A DNA stretch of 64,000 nt from Ampelocalamus luodianensis (GCA_036346255.1 CM070633.1:9486001-9550000); one strand, 5' to 3'. Shown: positions 36,591 to 49,380, counted from the stretch's first letter. Notes: generated from the letters alone by a model not told the origin. Numbers and translations are program-made.

Positions 36591-37260
36591 TGAGCCAGCT
36601 AAATATTGCTTTACATGATGTAGGCAACATGCCCAAGAAGCAATTCTGTGTGTTGTATAGCAATGGAAGGAATTGTCCAGCATGGGCAAACAATGTTGTG
36701 GAATACCTCACTACAAAAACACCGGAGATGCCATCGAGAGGGGAAAGAATCGTAGCAATGCTGCAAAAGACTTAGCCTAGACATTCATCTGTGAAAGAAT
36801 GGATGTCATACTTCAAGATTGATTTTTCATGTAAGAAGGATCCACGTGGGATATGGGAGGTCATGTGGAATATATTTGGCAAGCCAACATTGAAAAGATC
36901 ACATGTACCAAGGTCACCCTTCCCAAAAGCTCCTGACAAGAAAGGAAAGACCTTTAAAAGAGGAAGGGATGATGATAGTAATAAAAGAAGCCCAAACTCC
37001 GAGAAAAGGATAGTGGCAAAGGAAAAGAGATTCGCCAATGGGACATGAATGCAATATGTACTAGGTGTGATTGTCAAGGGCATACTGCCAATAGGTGAAA
37101 TAAAGCTAAACATCTAGTTGATGCATATGAAAAGGCCAAGATGCAATCCACTATTTTGGGTGGAATTTCAGATATCCACTTCGACAAAGGTGATGCATGC
37201 CTCCATATGACACCAGCTAGAGAAGAAGAGTCATCAAAAGAGATGACTTAATTATCTCTA
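36590..37260 (+). pseudogene. Decayed transposon-type coding remnant with broken zinc knuckle
   Basis: Two successive plus-strand reading frames (36590-36775 and 36791-37048) are followed, in another phase, by a CCHC-type knuckle beginning CTRCDCQGHTANR whose last Cys position is a TGA stop. A Lys/Arg-rich linker (KKGKTFKRGR) precedes it. Such knuckles occur in copia gag and in MULE-type transposase tails, and I cannot say which this is. The sequence is clearly non-functional. Confidence 0.4.
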
Positions 37261-37561
37261 TCATGCTGCTAATGGCTAGAGCATCTCGGCTCGGGTTGAC
37301 GGTTAATCAGCGCTGGAGTGCTCCGGCGGAGTTTTGGGTGCGCGCAAAAGGTTCGCATAATCAAGGCGATGCGACCGGGTCATGCGTGAGGACCAATGGC
37401 CATCAGTGGTGATGGGAACGTGATGACGACGATGTAATAGAGTGGCAGCACAGCTTTGACGGTGCGATGGCGCTACAGCTTTCCTCTGGCGACAAGATGA
37501 TGCGCACCAGGTAGAACACGTCAAGGCAAACTCGGCAGTGTAGATGATGACAACAGGGGAT

Positions 37562-38893
37562 TGTTGGAGATATGCCCTAGAGGCAATCATAGAGATGATG
37601 ATATTTCGTTGTATCCATGATTTAATAAATGTTCCTTGAATATTGCCTTTGTGTTGATTAACAAGTATGTGACTTGTTTGTGAAACTCTTTACTGGTATG
37701 GTTATTCTAAAGTTGTCCCTAGTCGGAGTTCATGTGAGGACACACGTGAATGATGGATTAGCACATGTATCGGTTGATGACCATGTTTCACAGATCATAG
37801 ACATGGAGATGTCAAACCAATAATGTGGACACATGTTTAGAACATGGGGTTGGACCGACCCAACATGAGACATAGAAATTATACTTATGGTTCTCTCTAC
37901 ACAATGTGTACGCCTTGTCCTTAGACCTAAGATTATCGCATGTACTTGAGATGTGAATCGACCTACTTAGGGGCTATCAAACGCTACTCCGTAACTAGGT
38001 AGTTATAAAGGTAGCTTTCGGGTTTGTCATTAAGCATCTGCGAGGCATGGTCGGTTGAGATGGATTTGCCCTCTCTGCGAGAGAGATATCTCGGGCCCTC
38101 GAGTGATCGGATCCGAAATGCATGACCATGCTACTTAAGGTTAAGAGTTAACCTAGTAAGGGATTAGGATCACGGGATCGAGAAAGAGTGGTCAGCTTGG
38201 AGCTCGACCGAATATCGTGAGGCAAAGGGATTGGCATGTACATAACGTTGTGATGGTTCGTCCGATATGATCTTTGTGTACGTTTAGGAGTTAGCACGTC
38301 TTGCTAGAGGCCTCTACCAACTATTGACCAAGTATGTGTACTCGCGTCATGTCTAAACATACGTGAACCTATAGGGTCACACACTTAAGGGGCTGAAGCC
38401 TAATTCGGATTGGATCCGAATTAGACTGAGCATTGAGTCCTAATGGGCCTATATTCGTAGAAACCCATTGTAAGGACGTCTATAAAAGGAGGGCAGGGGC
38501 GCACAGGACGAGGGATGAGTTTTTCGTGACATCCTCAAAGCCTAGCCGCCACCCCTCCCACGCTCTAGTCGCTCGCGCGGATCTAGTAGTTCGGCGTGCG
38601 TCGCTTCCTCCCGTACGTGTGGATACCTTTGAAGGCGCTGCATCTGTAGCGTTAGGACGAACCACAAGAGAAGAGCTGTACGTGGGACACCACGACGAGG
38701 ACGAGGAAGTAGTACGACTACTCTGCCCCGACGTGCTGCATCAACTTAGTACGACTACTCTGCACCGACGTGCTGCATCAACTTCCGCACCTGCGCGTCT
38801 AGTGGTAAGACCGTGATCTATAACTGCAGTGATCTTGGTTTACGGGTAGAATTTTTTTAATTTGCGCTAGTGTAGCCTACCCGTTACCCTTCA
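37562..38893 (+). mobile_element. Solo LTR of a BARE/Angela-like Ty1/copia element, TSD GGGAT
   Basis: It starts TGTTGGAGATATGCCCTAG, the hallmark of the cereal BARE/WIS/Angela LTR group, and ends GTTACCCTTCA. GGGAT is repeated exactly at 37557-37561 and 38894-38898. The 1,332-bp length and absence of internal sequence make it a solo LTR left by LTR-LTR recombination. A promoter TATAAAAG lies at 38481-38488. A 37-bp direct repeat occurs at 38711-38784. Confidence 0.92.
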
Positions 38894-38917
38894 GGGATCA
38901 TCGGTGGTGATGGAATC

Positions 38918-39041
38918 TGACGAGGATCTAATAATCCTCATTTTACTATTTATCTATAATTGAGTATTAGGGGTAAATATGACGTCACACAGTTATCGAG
39001 TATACCCCTTACAATAGTAAGGGAGATTCAATCAGGTGGTC
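38918..39041 (+). mobile_element. Y: family-X LTR, first segment (interrupted by LTR A)
   Basis: Beginning TGACGAGGATCTAA, this matches the reverse complement of the family-X LTR at 40669-41416, including the TATGACGTCACA block. It breaks at 39041 inside a GTCGTA palindrome unit and resumes at 63417, after the insertion of LTR A. The possible TSD GAATC (38913-38917) cannot be tested because the other end is outside the window. Confidence 0.85.
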
Positions 39042-40668
39042 TGTGAGACCCTGAGGTATTTAGCTTGTAATGCTTAGTCTTCTATTGACTCTAGCATCAC
39101 AAACAAAATATCTCGTGCCTCGAAAAAATGTATACTTCCTAGAATTGCAGTATACACACCATTTTACAAAATATTGCATCAATTCCATACAACACACAGA
39201 ACCAAAGCTAAAACTTTACACGCAAAAGACATATAGTAAAGTTATTACAAAAGAGAGACCAATCGGCCGAGAACAAGCTAAAAGGTTAGAATAAACAGTG
39301 GAAGCAAAATGCCATAAGATGGCTATGAACAAGGGCCAACCGGTTTGCCCTACACCCACATGGCAATCCGACCGGGCCGCCAAGCTAGTCGTCCACACCG
39401 CAGCTAAACTCACAAAAGTTGATCCCTTGGGGATCAACCTCCTCTGCAACAATTAAGCAAAGCAAATGAGTACAAAAATATACTCGCAAGTCTTACGAGT
39501 AACAAACCTAGATATTACTACATGCAGGCTTTAATCAAAGGAGAAGGCTAAAGGTTCATTTTCAGCATAAAGCAGATTTTATTTGCAATAGATAATAGAT
39601 TTGAAGGCAGTTTTAACAATCTGAATTTTATTATGTTCCAAATAACAGCGAGATAATAAGTAGTAATATAAAGACATCCTGGAGATGGCTAACCCAATAG
39701 CCATCACAACAATAGCATGAATTACCCATTCGTACCACCCACATCAAATTTTAATTAAAATGTTGTAGTCTAGTTCTTGCACGACTTTACCAAGCATGTC
39801 CATAACCTAGGATGAGACTATTCAAATAGTTTGAACCCTGCAGGGGTGTACCAATGTACCCACACTTCAGACCGCCTTTTCGCCACATGATTAAGCACAC
39901 TTCCAAAGGTATGCTAGCACGGCTAAGTCCTACGAGACGTTTCTAATATTGTGCATTAACTACGAGCCGCTCGTATGGATAGAAACCCATACGCTACATT
40001 GCCCGTCCGAAAGTCAACAAATCCCATAAGGGTGAAGGCTTCGGACAACTGCAATGCTCCCATCATCTGCCTCCTACAACCTCCTGCGACTCGGAGCTAA
40101 TGCACGCTAAAGTACTAAGTCAAGAGAGGTCCCATATCCCTCCAGTGTGGTTAGCACGCAAATATCGCTTGGCTTAGTGACACAAGTAACTCGGTCCTTG
40201 ATGACCCGGACACCATTCCAGTCACACCAAAAGATCACACCATCATACCAATGTGCCCAAGTCTAAAATATTTTATTTTCAGGTATTGATCATAAGTAAT
40301 TGCAATATTTGTGTGATCAAGGCCATCGACTAAGTCGATAACCGCCCAATTCTACCGGTAACTAAGCATTGCTAAGCATCAAATCGTAAAGACATAAAAG
40401 AGCATACATCATTCACCGGGCTCTAATTCACCAGTGAGAATAATAACTGTAACAACTCCAGTTTTATGAACAATAATAAAATGTTTTATAAACAGTCATG
40501 AGGTACTGTTCATAACAGTAATGAGATGATGTTCATAGCATCACTGTTCATTTTTACAAATTGGGCATTATGTTACAAATTAAAACCTTCCTTTTCTAGC
40601 CAAAATCCAAATCCTATTTGAAGTTTCAAAAAAAAATACAAGTCAGTGCTCGTATTATGACTGGGAGG

Positions 40669-41416
40669 TGTCGGTGTTTTAGAACCGATCTTACGTAAAG
40701 ATTGTTTGATTCGGGGGGTCTCCACAATTGATCACGCAGACGAAGGAGACGCGGAGATTTTTATACAGGTTCGGGCCTTCTCGGATGAGAATAATAACTC
40801 TACTCCTGTGTATCTTATATTTGCCCTCTGGATTACAATCGACTGAAGGTTTTCCTAACTGTCTTCCAGGAAAGGCTCTCTCTGTCCCAAAAAGGGTCCT
40901 CCTCCTATTATCTCTAAAAGACACCTATTTATACTAAGCAGTGGTGGACGTCGTCATTCCAGGCTAATTAGTCGCTCATTATTGCGCAATAATGAGAGTA
41001 ATTACCGAGTAGTAACCTCCCATCTTTGTCAAGCGGTTATCGATCGAGATAGTGGGAATTATCAGCAGATTATGTCAAAATATAAGCGTGTATTTTGATT
41101 GTTTGGATCCTCACTACTTAGTGAATCTTCTGACGGGTGGGTCCAGTAAATCGTGAGGAATCTGTAGCAGAGCTAGTCGTAGAAAGACTTACGACCAGAC
41201 GTAGTCGTAACGATTATACCATAGTCGTAGAAGAACTTACGACTAGGAGGTAGTCGTAACGATTATACCATAGTCGTAGAAGAGCTTACGACTAGGGGGT
41301 AGTCGTAGGATAACCTACGACTTCCCGACTCGTTCTTCCCTTATAATATTCAAGGGGTATGCTTTGTGACGTCATATTTCCTGATTAATAAATGAGGATT
41401 ATTTAGATCATCGTCA
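40669..41416 (-). repeat. 3' LTR of X (748 bp)
   Basis: In element orientation it starts TGACGATGATC (41416) and ends AACACCGACA (40669). It has a TATAAATA box (minus, 40926-40933) and an array of GTCGTA..TACGAC palindromes (41170-41330). The left edge is fixed by the GGAGG duplication. The right edge is fixed by loss of similarity to the other LTR copy immediately after TCGTCA. Confidence 0.9.
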
Positions 41417-41433
41417 TCTAGCCCCCCAGCTTC
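41417..41433 (-). promoter_or_regulatory. Polypurine tract of X
   Basis: On the minus strand GAAGCTGGGGGGCTAGA directly precedes the LTR start TGACG. A G-rich purine run at this place is the plus-strand primer of gypsy elements and shows which LTR is the 3' one. Confidence 0.7.
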
Positions 41434-42023
41434 AAGTGAAAATAGGTTACTTGACTGAAGGGTCGTAGATGACCCTCTGATCAATAAGGTGTTGTGAGGA
41501 GAACATTGAAGGAAAGACTCTTCAACATTCGTTTCTCTCGACCAGGAATACGCTTGATCGAGGTAAGTTGTTAAGACCACCACGATTGCAAGATGTCGTA
41601 GGATTTCTTACGACTTCGAAGCAATCGTGGCCTTACGACCGGAAGCAAAAACCTTTCCGATTGGCCTTTCATTAGACCCGGGGGTCAAGATGGTAATTTC
41701 ACTTGAGGTGTGAAAAATGTGTCTTGGGACTTTCCAACGGGCAGGTTAAAAAACCTGTCCGTTGAAGCAATTCCCGAAGCGGTGGCGACTGTTGGGATTT
41801 CGCGACGTTTTGTCTCAATCGTGCGGTTATAAAACGGGCCACGGGGGAAGAACTTAGTGTTCTTACCTTTTTACCCAACAGTCGGTTGCTTTCTCGTCTC
41901 CTCCGCCACCGGTGATTCCATACACTGTCTTGGAACTTTCCCAACCTCAAATCTTCTCACTTCCGAGAGAGAAAAAGAAATGGCTAGGATTGTCTCTGAG
42001 TGGGCTGAGTCGGAGATGCAAAG

Positions 42024-45000
42024 ATGACTGCTTCGGTCGCTGCCGAGAAGATCCCCGAGGGTCTTCTCGTGAAGTGGATTGCGGTGAACGGGCAGCATTG
42101 GCCGTCGGGAGAGGCAGACCAAATTCCGTTTTCCGGGCTTCTGTGAGTGTGGCCTTCGATTGCTCGCTCACCCTTCCTCACACTCGTGCTTGAGCACTTC
42201 GGGGTGGAATTAGTGAACCTTGGTCCTAATTCCATCACGATGCTAAGCGTGTTTGTTTACTTGTGTGAGGCCTACCTGGGGATTCCGGTGGACTTCGAGC
42301 TTTTCGGTATTATTATGGAATGGCTCGTCAAGCGGATCGCCGGTAGTCGTGATGCAAGCTCCACGACGGTAAGTCGAGGAGTACATTCAGATGTTTACGA
42401 TGCCGTCATGGCCGGGTTGGAATAAGTGGTTCTCTTGGGAGGTTACCAAGGAAGATAGCCTCTCGTTCGTCGGAAAGGCGCGGCGGTCTTCTTCTGGGAC
42501 TCAACTCGATAATCTCGACCGGATAACCCCTATATTCAAGTGTCAAAGACTTGAAGTCGGAGGGCTCACCGGTTGGCACGTGGTGAAGGACTTCATCACG
42601 CCGGATCGATCCTTTAAAGACAAGGGTCCCTCCCATGTGGAGGTACTCAGGAAAGGACGACCCAACCAGGGACTACAAGGACAGTGAGTAGAAAAACTTA
42701 CTCTCTTGGCTTTTATCCTTGTTTAATCCTAATTTAGTCCGCTTAATCGTATTGTCCATACACCCAGATCTTTCGCAGGCGGAGGTTGACGCGCGTGTCA
42801 GGCCATCTGCGAGAAGCATCCGACGAACACGGTGGCTCCTCAAATCCTCGTGGTTTTGACCACAGAGGAGAAAGAAAGGCGCCTAAAGGCAATCGAATGA
42901 TTCTGCCTTTGGGTATTTTGTTGTCGTAGAATGGTATACGACTAACTGGTTTGCCGCAGAAAAACTTATGACTGGATACTGATCGTAGAAAACCTTACGA
43001 TCGAACGTAATCATAGAATAACTTACGATTAGACAACGTCGTAGAAAAACTTACGACTTAACGTAATCGTAGAATAACTTACGATTAGACAATGTCGTAG
43101 AAATACTTACGACTTTTGAGCTGGTCATACTGATGACCGGTTTAGTGATCGTAAAAAGATCTTTACGGCCACTTTTCCCCTTCCTCAATCAGAAAGTTGG
43201 CATGGAGAACCGCCAAGACGACGAAGAAGTCGAGTTGGTGGTTGTTGGGGGTGACGCGTGGTGAGTCGGTGAAGTCCCCTCCATCCAAGAAGCGTCGACT
43301 GGTAAAAGTCGGCGACAAGGGGGGTTCGAGCTCGGCTCCTCCTACTCCTTTCGCTAAGTTTGCCGCAGACCTAGCCGCGACAAAGAAAAGAGCAGAAGAA
43401 GAGGCCCTTGCCCTTAAGTGCAAGGTCCCCAAGGTTAAGGTACCTTTCTATTACGACGACAAGTCCTTCGCAGTTTCAGCTTCTCGTGGCTTCATAAGAC
43501 AGCTAGAAAAGGAGAACTAGAAGGAATTCATGTCTTTTGTGAAGGAAATTGCTGCTCCGGTGGGATCTGAAGCCGAGGGAAGCAACACTCTTAGGGTGGT
43601 CGAGACTGATCTCGTCCACCCGGGAAGTCGGGAGGAGGTGACACCTGGTGTCCCGAGTGCATCTCGACCAGCGGTGGTCGAGAAGAAGTCGAAGAAATCT
43701 TCCGTCGGGAAGGTTGCTCCCAAGTTTCGAGTTAGGTCCAGCGCGCAGAGGTATGTAAAACAAAAGACATAAGTGTAGTAACTACTTACTGTTTGTTTTT
43801 TTTGACTTACTTCTGCGTTCTGTGATTTTAGCCCGGCGTCTTCAGCCCCTAGGGATACTCCCATGGAGAATCCCGCTATCTCCCCCTCAACTGACAAGGG
43901 TGTGACAGCGATAGGAGCTGAAGATCTAGCTACTATCCCCGTGGCGGAGGAAGCTACGGTTGCTGAAGTCGCTGCGGCGGCCAAGGATGTTGAAGTCGCC
44001 GCGACAACCGAAGTTGTCGAGAGAGGCGTAGAGGAGGCGGCGAAGCCTCGAGGGGATACAGTAGGTGACGGCGTTAGTGCGATCACCGTGCGATGGGAGG
44101 TTGTCGAGGATGCTCCTTCTGGTCCTCCAGGTGGTGTCCCCATTACAGAGTCAGAGGAAGAGGAGTATTTTAACTTTTGCTCTGATTTCTTTGGCCCTAA
44201 CTCCATCGTAAGATCTTTTGCCTACCGCTCCCGCGACCGAGTTCCCCACCCCAGCAGCATTGTCAATTGCGGAGATGTGTTTGACAATGAACGACTCGAA
44301 GGGGTTTGGTGGAAACAAGTCGAGGAAATGGATGGGCTGAAGGATCCGTCACGAATAGTCTCCATGTTTGCTTGGTTAAACATGAACGTAAGTTTTCATC
44401 GATACTCACTTGGGGTTTTATCTCTTTATCTTATCGTTTTTCTCTTTTTCAAAGAGCCGTGGAGTAAGTCGCTACGATTTTGCGAATATAATCGGCAACT
44501 TGTCAAGCTTCGACAAGAAAAGGCAACACTCTGCGAGCAAGCAGAGAGGTGGTGAGTGACTGATTGTCATAATCGTTCCGATTATTTATTCAGTACTCGC
44601 AATCAGGTTGTCGTAGAAAACTTACGACTTGTACTAGTCGTAGAAAGACTTACGACTAGGGGGTGGTCGTATAATAACTTACGACTACCCATCGGTCATA
44701 GAAATACTTACAACCGTTTGGTTGATTGTGTTCATGTCTGCTCTTTACTCTTTCAGGTTTAAGAGCGACGAAAAGACCTTAGCTGATTCACTCGACTTTG
44801 AAAAAGCCGAGTCGAAGAAACTAAGGGATAACGTCACCGACCTCCTGAAGAAGCTTCGGGAGGCTAACTCTGCAACTAAACAGTTCCAGGAAGAAATAAA
44901 CAATGCGTGTAATTACGACTGCTTCTGGTCTTGGTTTTTGCTTCCCCCATTTTTAACCTCTCATTCTTTTGCAGAAAAAGAAGTCGAAAATAAGGCCCTT

Positions 45001-45642
45001 CAGGCCGATGTGGAGGCTCTCCGGGTCGAGGTTCATGAGAAATCCTCCGTTGTCCGTGAAATCTCCCGCATCGCGAAGGAGAAAGACCAAGAAATTGGGA
45101 ACTTGGGTTCTCAATTGGTAGTAAGTAGAACTTTTACCGACTATTTATTTATTTTATCTTCTCATAGGATCGTTTTACTTATTCAATCTTCGCTCTTTCG
45201 GATCGATTGATGAAATAAACGACTCCACGAGGCTTCGACTTATTCCCAGGAGGAGACAAAATCAATGAAGATCAATCTTCAAGATAATATCTCACTTCTG
45301 AACAATGTACTTGATGGGCTTCGTGCCGGAAGGGTTGCTCCTCGCGACGACACGATGGCCGCTCATACGAGTGCCATTGGGGAACAAGTCGGTACTCTGA
45401 ACGAGTTGGTATCTACTCTGAAGGCGAATCAGAATGATTCGATAAGGGAAGCAGTCGAAGGAGCTGTGAGTTTTGTTTTAGCAAAACTCAAGGCCCGTGA
45501 TCCTAACCTTAATCTTCATTCTATTGAAGCCGACTTCGATTCGCACTGCCAAGCAGAAGCTAATCGAAGAGATGCAGTCGGTTGGCGAGAAGGTCGCAGA
45601 GGAGATGCAAATAGAATCTCCTTTGACAGAGTAGTCTTGTAA
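42024..45642 (+). pseudogene. Antisense ORF of X (putative gypsy-type transposon domain, PF04195-like), decayed
   Basis: The plus-strand reading starts at 42024 and passes an in-frame stop at about 42148. It continues through LGPNSITMLSVFVYLCEAYL (42200-42280), typical of the PF04195 domain, then shifts frame near 42400 (WNKWFSWEV). A second part (43197-43762) has one TAG near 43518. Exon-like blocks follow at 43833-44389, about 44461-44553, 44759-44907, about 44975-45120 and 45251-45600, bounded by GT and AG. The C-terminal half is Lys/Glu-rich coiled coil. The function of such proteins is unknown. Stops and the frameshift argue that this copy is dead. Confidence 0.75.
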
Positions 45643-46669
45643 TATAATCTTGTAAAAACAAGTCTTTTTTGGTGGTGATGTATAAATATATGGTCCTTTT
45701 CCTGCAAATTATCTCGTAGAGTAGTTAGTAACTCGTAAGATAAAAAGGGAAGAAAATAATTAGACGGATATGAGTGATTCCTCCTTTCTCCTTCATTTTC
45801 CTCGCGTTATCTCATAGAGTAGTCAGTACTTCGTAAGATGATAACCCAGAAAAAATAAGACTAAGAAATGAAGTCATGTTTATAACTTTATTCTAGCCCC
45901 CGACTGCTTACTTAGTTTATTAGAAATAAACTTAGGAAGTAGTATAGAAAGGGTTCTGAAAACAGAGAGGTTTGTTCGTGTAACACCCCAGCCCACGTGA
46001 GCCTGGAATGCTACTAAACTAACACAATAACATTTTTAACATTGAAACAATTCTCTAAAATCTGACAGAACCTCCTTTGTTTAATTACTAAACCAGAGGT
46101 CCCAACATTTAAATATAACATAATTAATTAATCCAACCTCCAGCATAAACAAGAGGTAACCAAAACTATGCTAATCATCACTACAACATCCATAGCATGA
46201 TAAACAACTAAAACATAAACAGAATGACATTCATAATCCTCTAATCAACTCTATTACAAATTATAGCAAGTATAGTGAGTAATCATAAGAAATCCTTTAT
46301 GCAATTACTCAACTTCTAATTTATCAATCTATCAGTCTAAATGTGAGTAGTTCGTGTCATTGTGCAACCACTTCTATTCCCTCCCATGCATGTCGTTCTT
46401 GTAAAGGGGTACCTAAAAAAACACAACAACAGCAAGAGTGAGTCCAAAGACCCAGCAAGTACATTAAATGGCAACAATAACATAGACTACTGTAATCATC
46501 AACATCCATGTACCATCTCAATTAAAAAACATGTCATATGCTCATGCGATGCAAGGTGCTCACGTGCACTTTCTCTTTCTCTTTAACTCTTGCATTTTAA
46601 CGGTAATGCAAAGTATGCAACCGTCGCTGCATACCCATGCTACGTGCCTTCCAGCACAGGAGGGAAAAG

Positions 46670-46825
46670 CCTATACACCACGTGTATAGGGACCTTTGCC
46701 CATCACTTTAATGATGGGGACCTCTTTTATTCATAGCCCACATTCCACGAATGTGGGGACCTCAAGCCCGTCATCTACATGACGGGGACCTCAACTGTAT
46801 GTGCTTGGTCACCACGTGACTAGGC
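46670..46825. repeat. Array of short hairpins followed by GGGGACC
   Basis: Stems at 46670-46690 (9 bp, loop CAC), 46699-46718 (7 bp), 46737-46757 (9 bp, loop CAC) and 46767-46786 (8 bp) are perfect but unrelated in sequence. Each runs straight into GGGACC or GGGGACC. A fifth stem near 46803-46827 has loop CAC and two G-T pairs but lacks the GGGGACC tail. Confidence 0.8.
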
Positions 46826-47559
46826 ACTGTATGCTCTCAACATGCATATGCACCATGATAACATATTCATAAGCAGGAATACATCATATTCTCATTATCA
46901 CGTAAGCAATACAACATGCGGTAGAACCATTTAACCATAACTAACAGTCATCAAGATAAAATAGCAACTCATCTCATAAACAGGCAAGCAAGGCTATACT
47001 GTCGAGATACATCACAATCACATCATGCAAGCTTACATATATAATAGCCCGAATACTTGCAACCCAGATCATTCCTCATAATCATTTCATTTCATCAAAT
47101 AAATTCTTCAAAGTTGTGCATACTTGGTCCTCACAAGATCAGGTCTCCACATGATATCAATATGCACATGTACCAATACTATTCATCATCAAAGTACCAA
47201 AAGCAGTAACGACATTTATGGATAATGCAAAGCCATACTTTGAACATCCACCATTCTTGTTATGCACACTTGTTCACAGCCACACGACACTGACATGCAT
47301 CAACACGCATTCATATCCAAGCAAATCACAACCAAAGTACAAACGATGCACTTGCCTCAACCGTGCGAGAATAGTGGACGCGAAGAGGGTGCTGCCCCTG
47401 GAACCACACTCCCTCCTGAACATTAAAATACCCCAATCTGAGAATAACATTCTGAACCAAGAGCAATAAGAACAACACAAATGAACTTGCTTAACCCCCA
47501 GGTGTTTCTCAATCTTCCAATTTCTAACGATCGGTTTGGCGCACCCTGTGGACAGTCCA

Positions 47560-48400
47560 CTTCTAAAATACATAACTTTCTGCTCAAGCGTCCAACTAAG
47601 ATGTTCTTGGACTTTTTGAAAAGGTAATTAAATTATCTAAATAAACCTAGTTGGGGAGCCCTTCTGATTCTTCCCTTGACTGCCCCTAACAAACCAATCT
47701 TTCAGACCTCAGAATTCACGTCGGGTTCTCTGGACAGGACGCTAAAACCACTATAACTTTTGCTACGAAAGTCCAAATCTCACGTTCTTTATCTCTATGA
47801 AAAGGTACAGAAATTACCCACATTTTTCGTTATACTGAGGTCCCCTGATTCTCCCTTTAATTAACAGTTCTAACCAGTTTTCTACAAACTGTCCAGAATC
47901 TGACAGAACAACAGGACAACAACACTAGAAAAATTCATAACTCTCAGACCGTTAATCGGATTTGGGCGTTCTTGGTGGCCACTTAAAGCTATGAACATAA
48001 TCCAACTATCTCTAAGAGGTTGGCTCCCCAGATTCTGCCTCTAACAAAACTTGGCCCACGGCTCAAATCTATTGACAAATTTAACAGACAGAAATTATCG
48101 GCTGAATTAAAATGTCCATATCTTTTGTTCTACAACTCCAAATTGGATTTTCTTTATCAATCCTGAAAGCTAATGAGATCATGTACAAAAGTAGTTATGG
48201 GCAAGACTTCTAATTCATCTTCTAACTAGGTCATATTTTAACAATTACACAGTCTGCTAATTCTCGTCAGAATTCTGGACAGCAGATACTAAAACGATCA
48301 TATCTTTTGATCCGTAACTCGGAATTGAGTGATCTTTACGTCCACTGAAAGCTAAGAACGAACCCCACATAACTCTAGGAGATGGGATCCTCTGATTCGG
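47560..48400. repeat. Degenerate tandem repeat of about 180 bp in D
   Basis: A motif of the type ATAACTTTTGNTCC...AATTGG...TCTTTA...GAAAAGCTA...CCCTGATTCTGCCTCTAAC recurs about four to five times with many changes, for example near 47565, 47750, 47935, 48115 and 48295. It is non-coding and characteristic of long plant LTR interiors. Confidence 0.6.
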
Positions 48401-48824
48401 CCTCTAAGGTCGCGAAAACAGCCGCGCAACCTACTGGACAGAACACGATCTAATCGCAGGAGAGTTTCGATCCAATAAACGTAATCAATTTCGCATCTAC
48501 TCTTGACCAAACCTCAAGAAACAGCGGGTGTTACCCTCATAGAACCTCAGGAAGACGCTGAGCATAACCCCACGAAGTGGATCTCCTTCTTCGTGGATCT
48601 CCTTCTTCTCTTCTCCCTTTTCTTCTCCCTTCTCTTCTTTCCCCTTCTTCTTCCTCCTTGGCCGGCTACAATGAAGCTTCCCTTTTCTTTGGCCAGTAGC
48701 AAAGGGGTGGAGGAGGTGAGGAGGTGCGCAAGGGGGTGGAGGAGGTGAGGAGAGGTGGGGAGAGGTGGCGGCCTAATGGGTTCGACTTGTAGTTGTCGAG
48801 TATCGATTTGTTTGTACTAGTCGA

Positions 48825-49380
48825 AAGAGCGGAAACAGATCGACGCTAGGAAGTTTTCTCTAGTGGCGGGACCACGCGCAGAGAAAAAGGCTTCACTAGG
48901 TGATGTTACCATCTCCGTCCAGATTAGTCAACTTGATAATGACAACTAGAGTGAAACAACCGTCTAGAGTACCTTAAGGATTCATTCGGCTACATTCATT
49001 TTTCCTGACGAAGTTGTCCTGGCAGCAAAAGTAGGAAACAGAACGACGCTAGGAAGTTCCTTCTAGTGGGCAAGACCACGTGCAGAGAGGAGAGGCTTCG
49101 ACTAGGTGTGTTTTTTCCTTCGACCAGTAAAAAACTAATCAGGTTATTTGAAAAGTAGTCGGATGCATCTCAAAAAGTTCACTCTTCTTAGTTTATTTTT
49201 CGAAATAAGCTTAGGTGACATGAATTCGCTTAACAACTTTCGACCATTTTCCTGATCCCAATAAGCATTGTACAGGTTGTTTAAGAACGAAGTAACATTA
49301 GGAAGCTCCTTGTAGCGGGCAGGACCACATGCAGAGGGGAGAGATTTCAACTAAATGTGTTGTCCTTTTGCTAACCAGCG
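48825..49380. repeat. Three diverged repeats in X (CGCTAGGAAGTT units)
   Basis: A block of about 80-90 bases containing CTAGGAAGTTCCTTCTAGTG, GACCACGTGCAGAG and CTTCGACTAGGTG occurs at about 48828, 49028 and 49285, with decreasing similarity. It lies between insertion D and the pol remnant of X. Confidence 0.7.

Larger units (their letters stand above)
45979..48779 (+). mobile_element. D: LTR-like insertion inside X, probable TSD GTTCG
   Basis: It begins TGTAACACCCCAG, like the starts of LTRs A, B and C. It contains a hairpin array (46670-46825), a degenerate tandem repeat (47560-48400) and a CT-rich stretch (48590-48670). GTTCG occurs at 45974-45978 and 48780-48784, with family-X sequence outside on both sides. 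The right end is GGCCTAATGG, not CA. An alternative end is GGGTGTTAC at 48534, which mirrors the start, but it has no matching duplication. The exact right border is uncertain. Confidence 0.55.
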
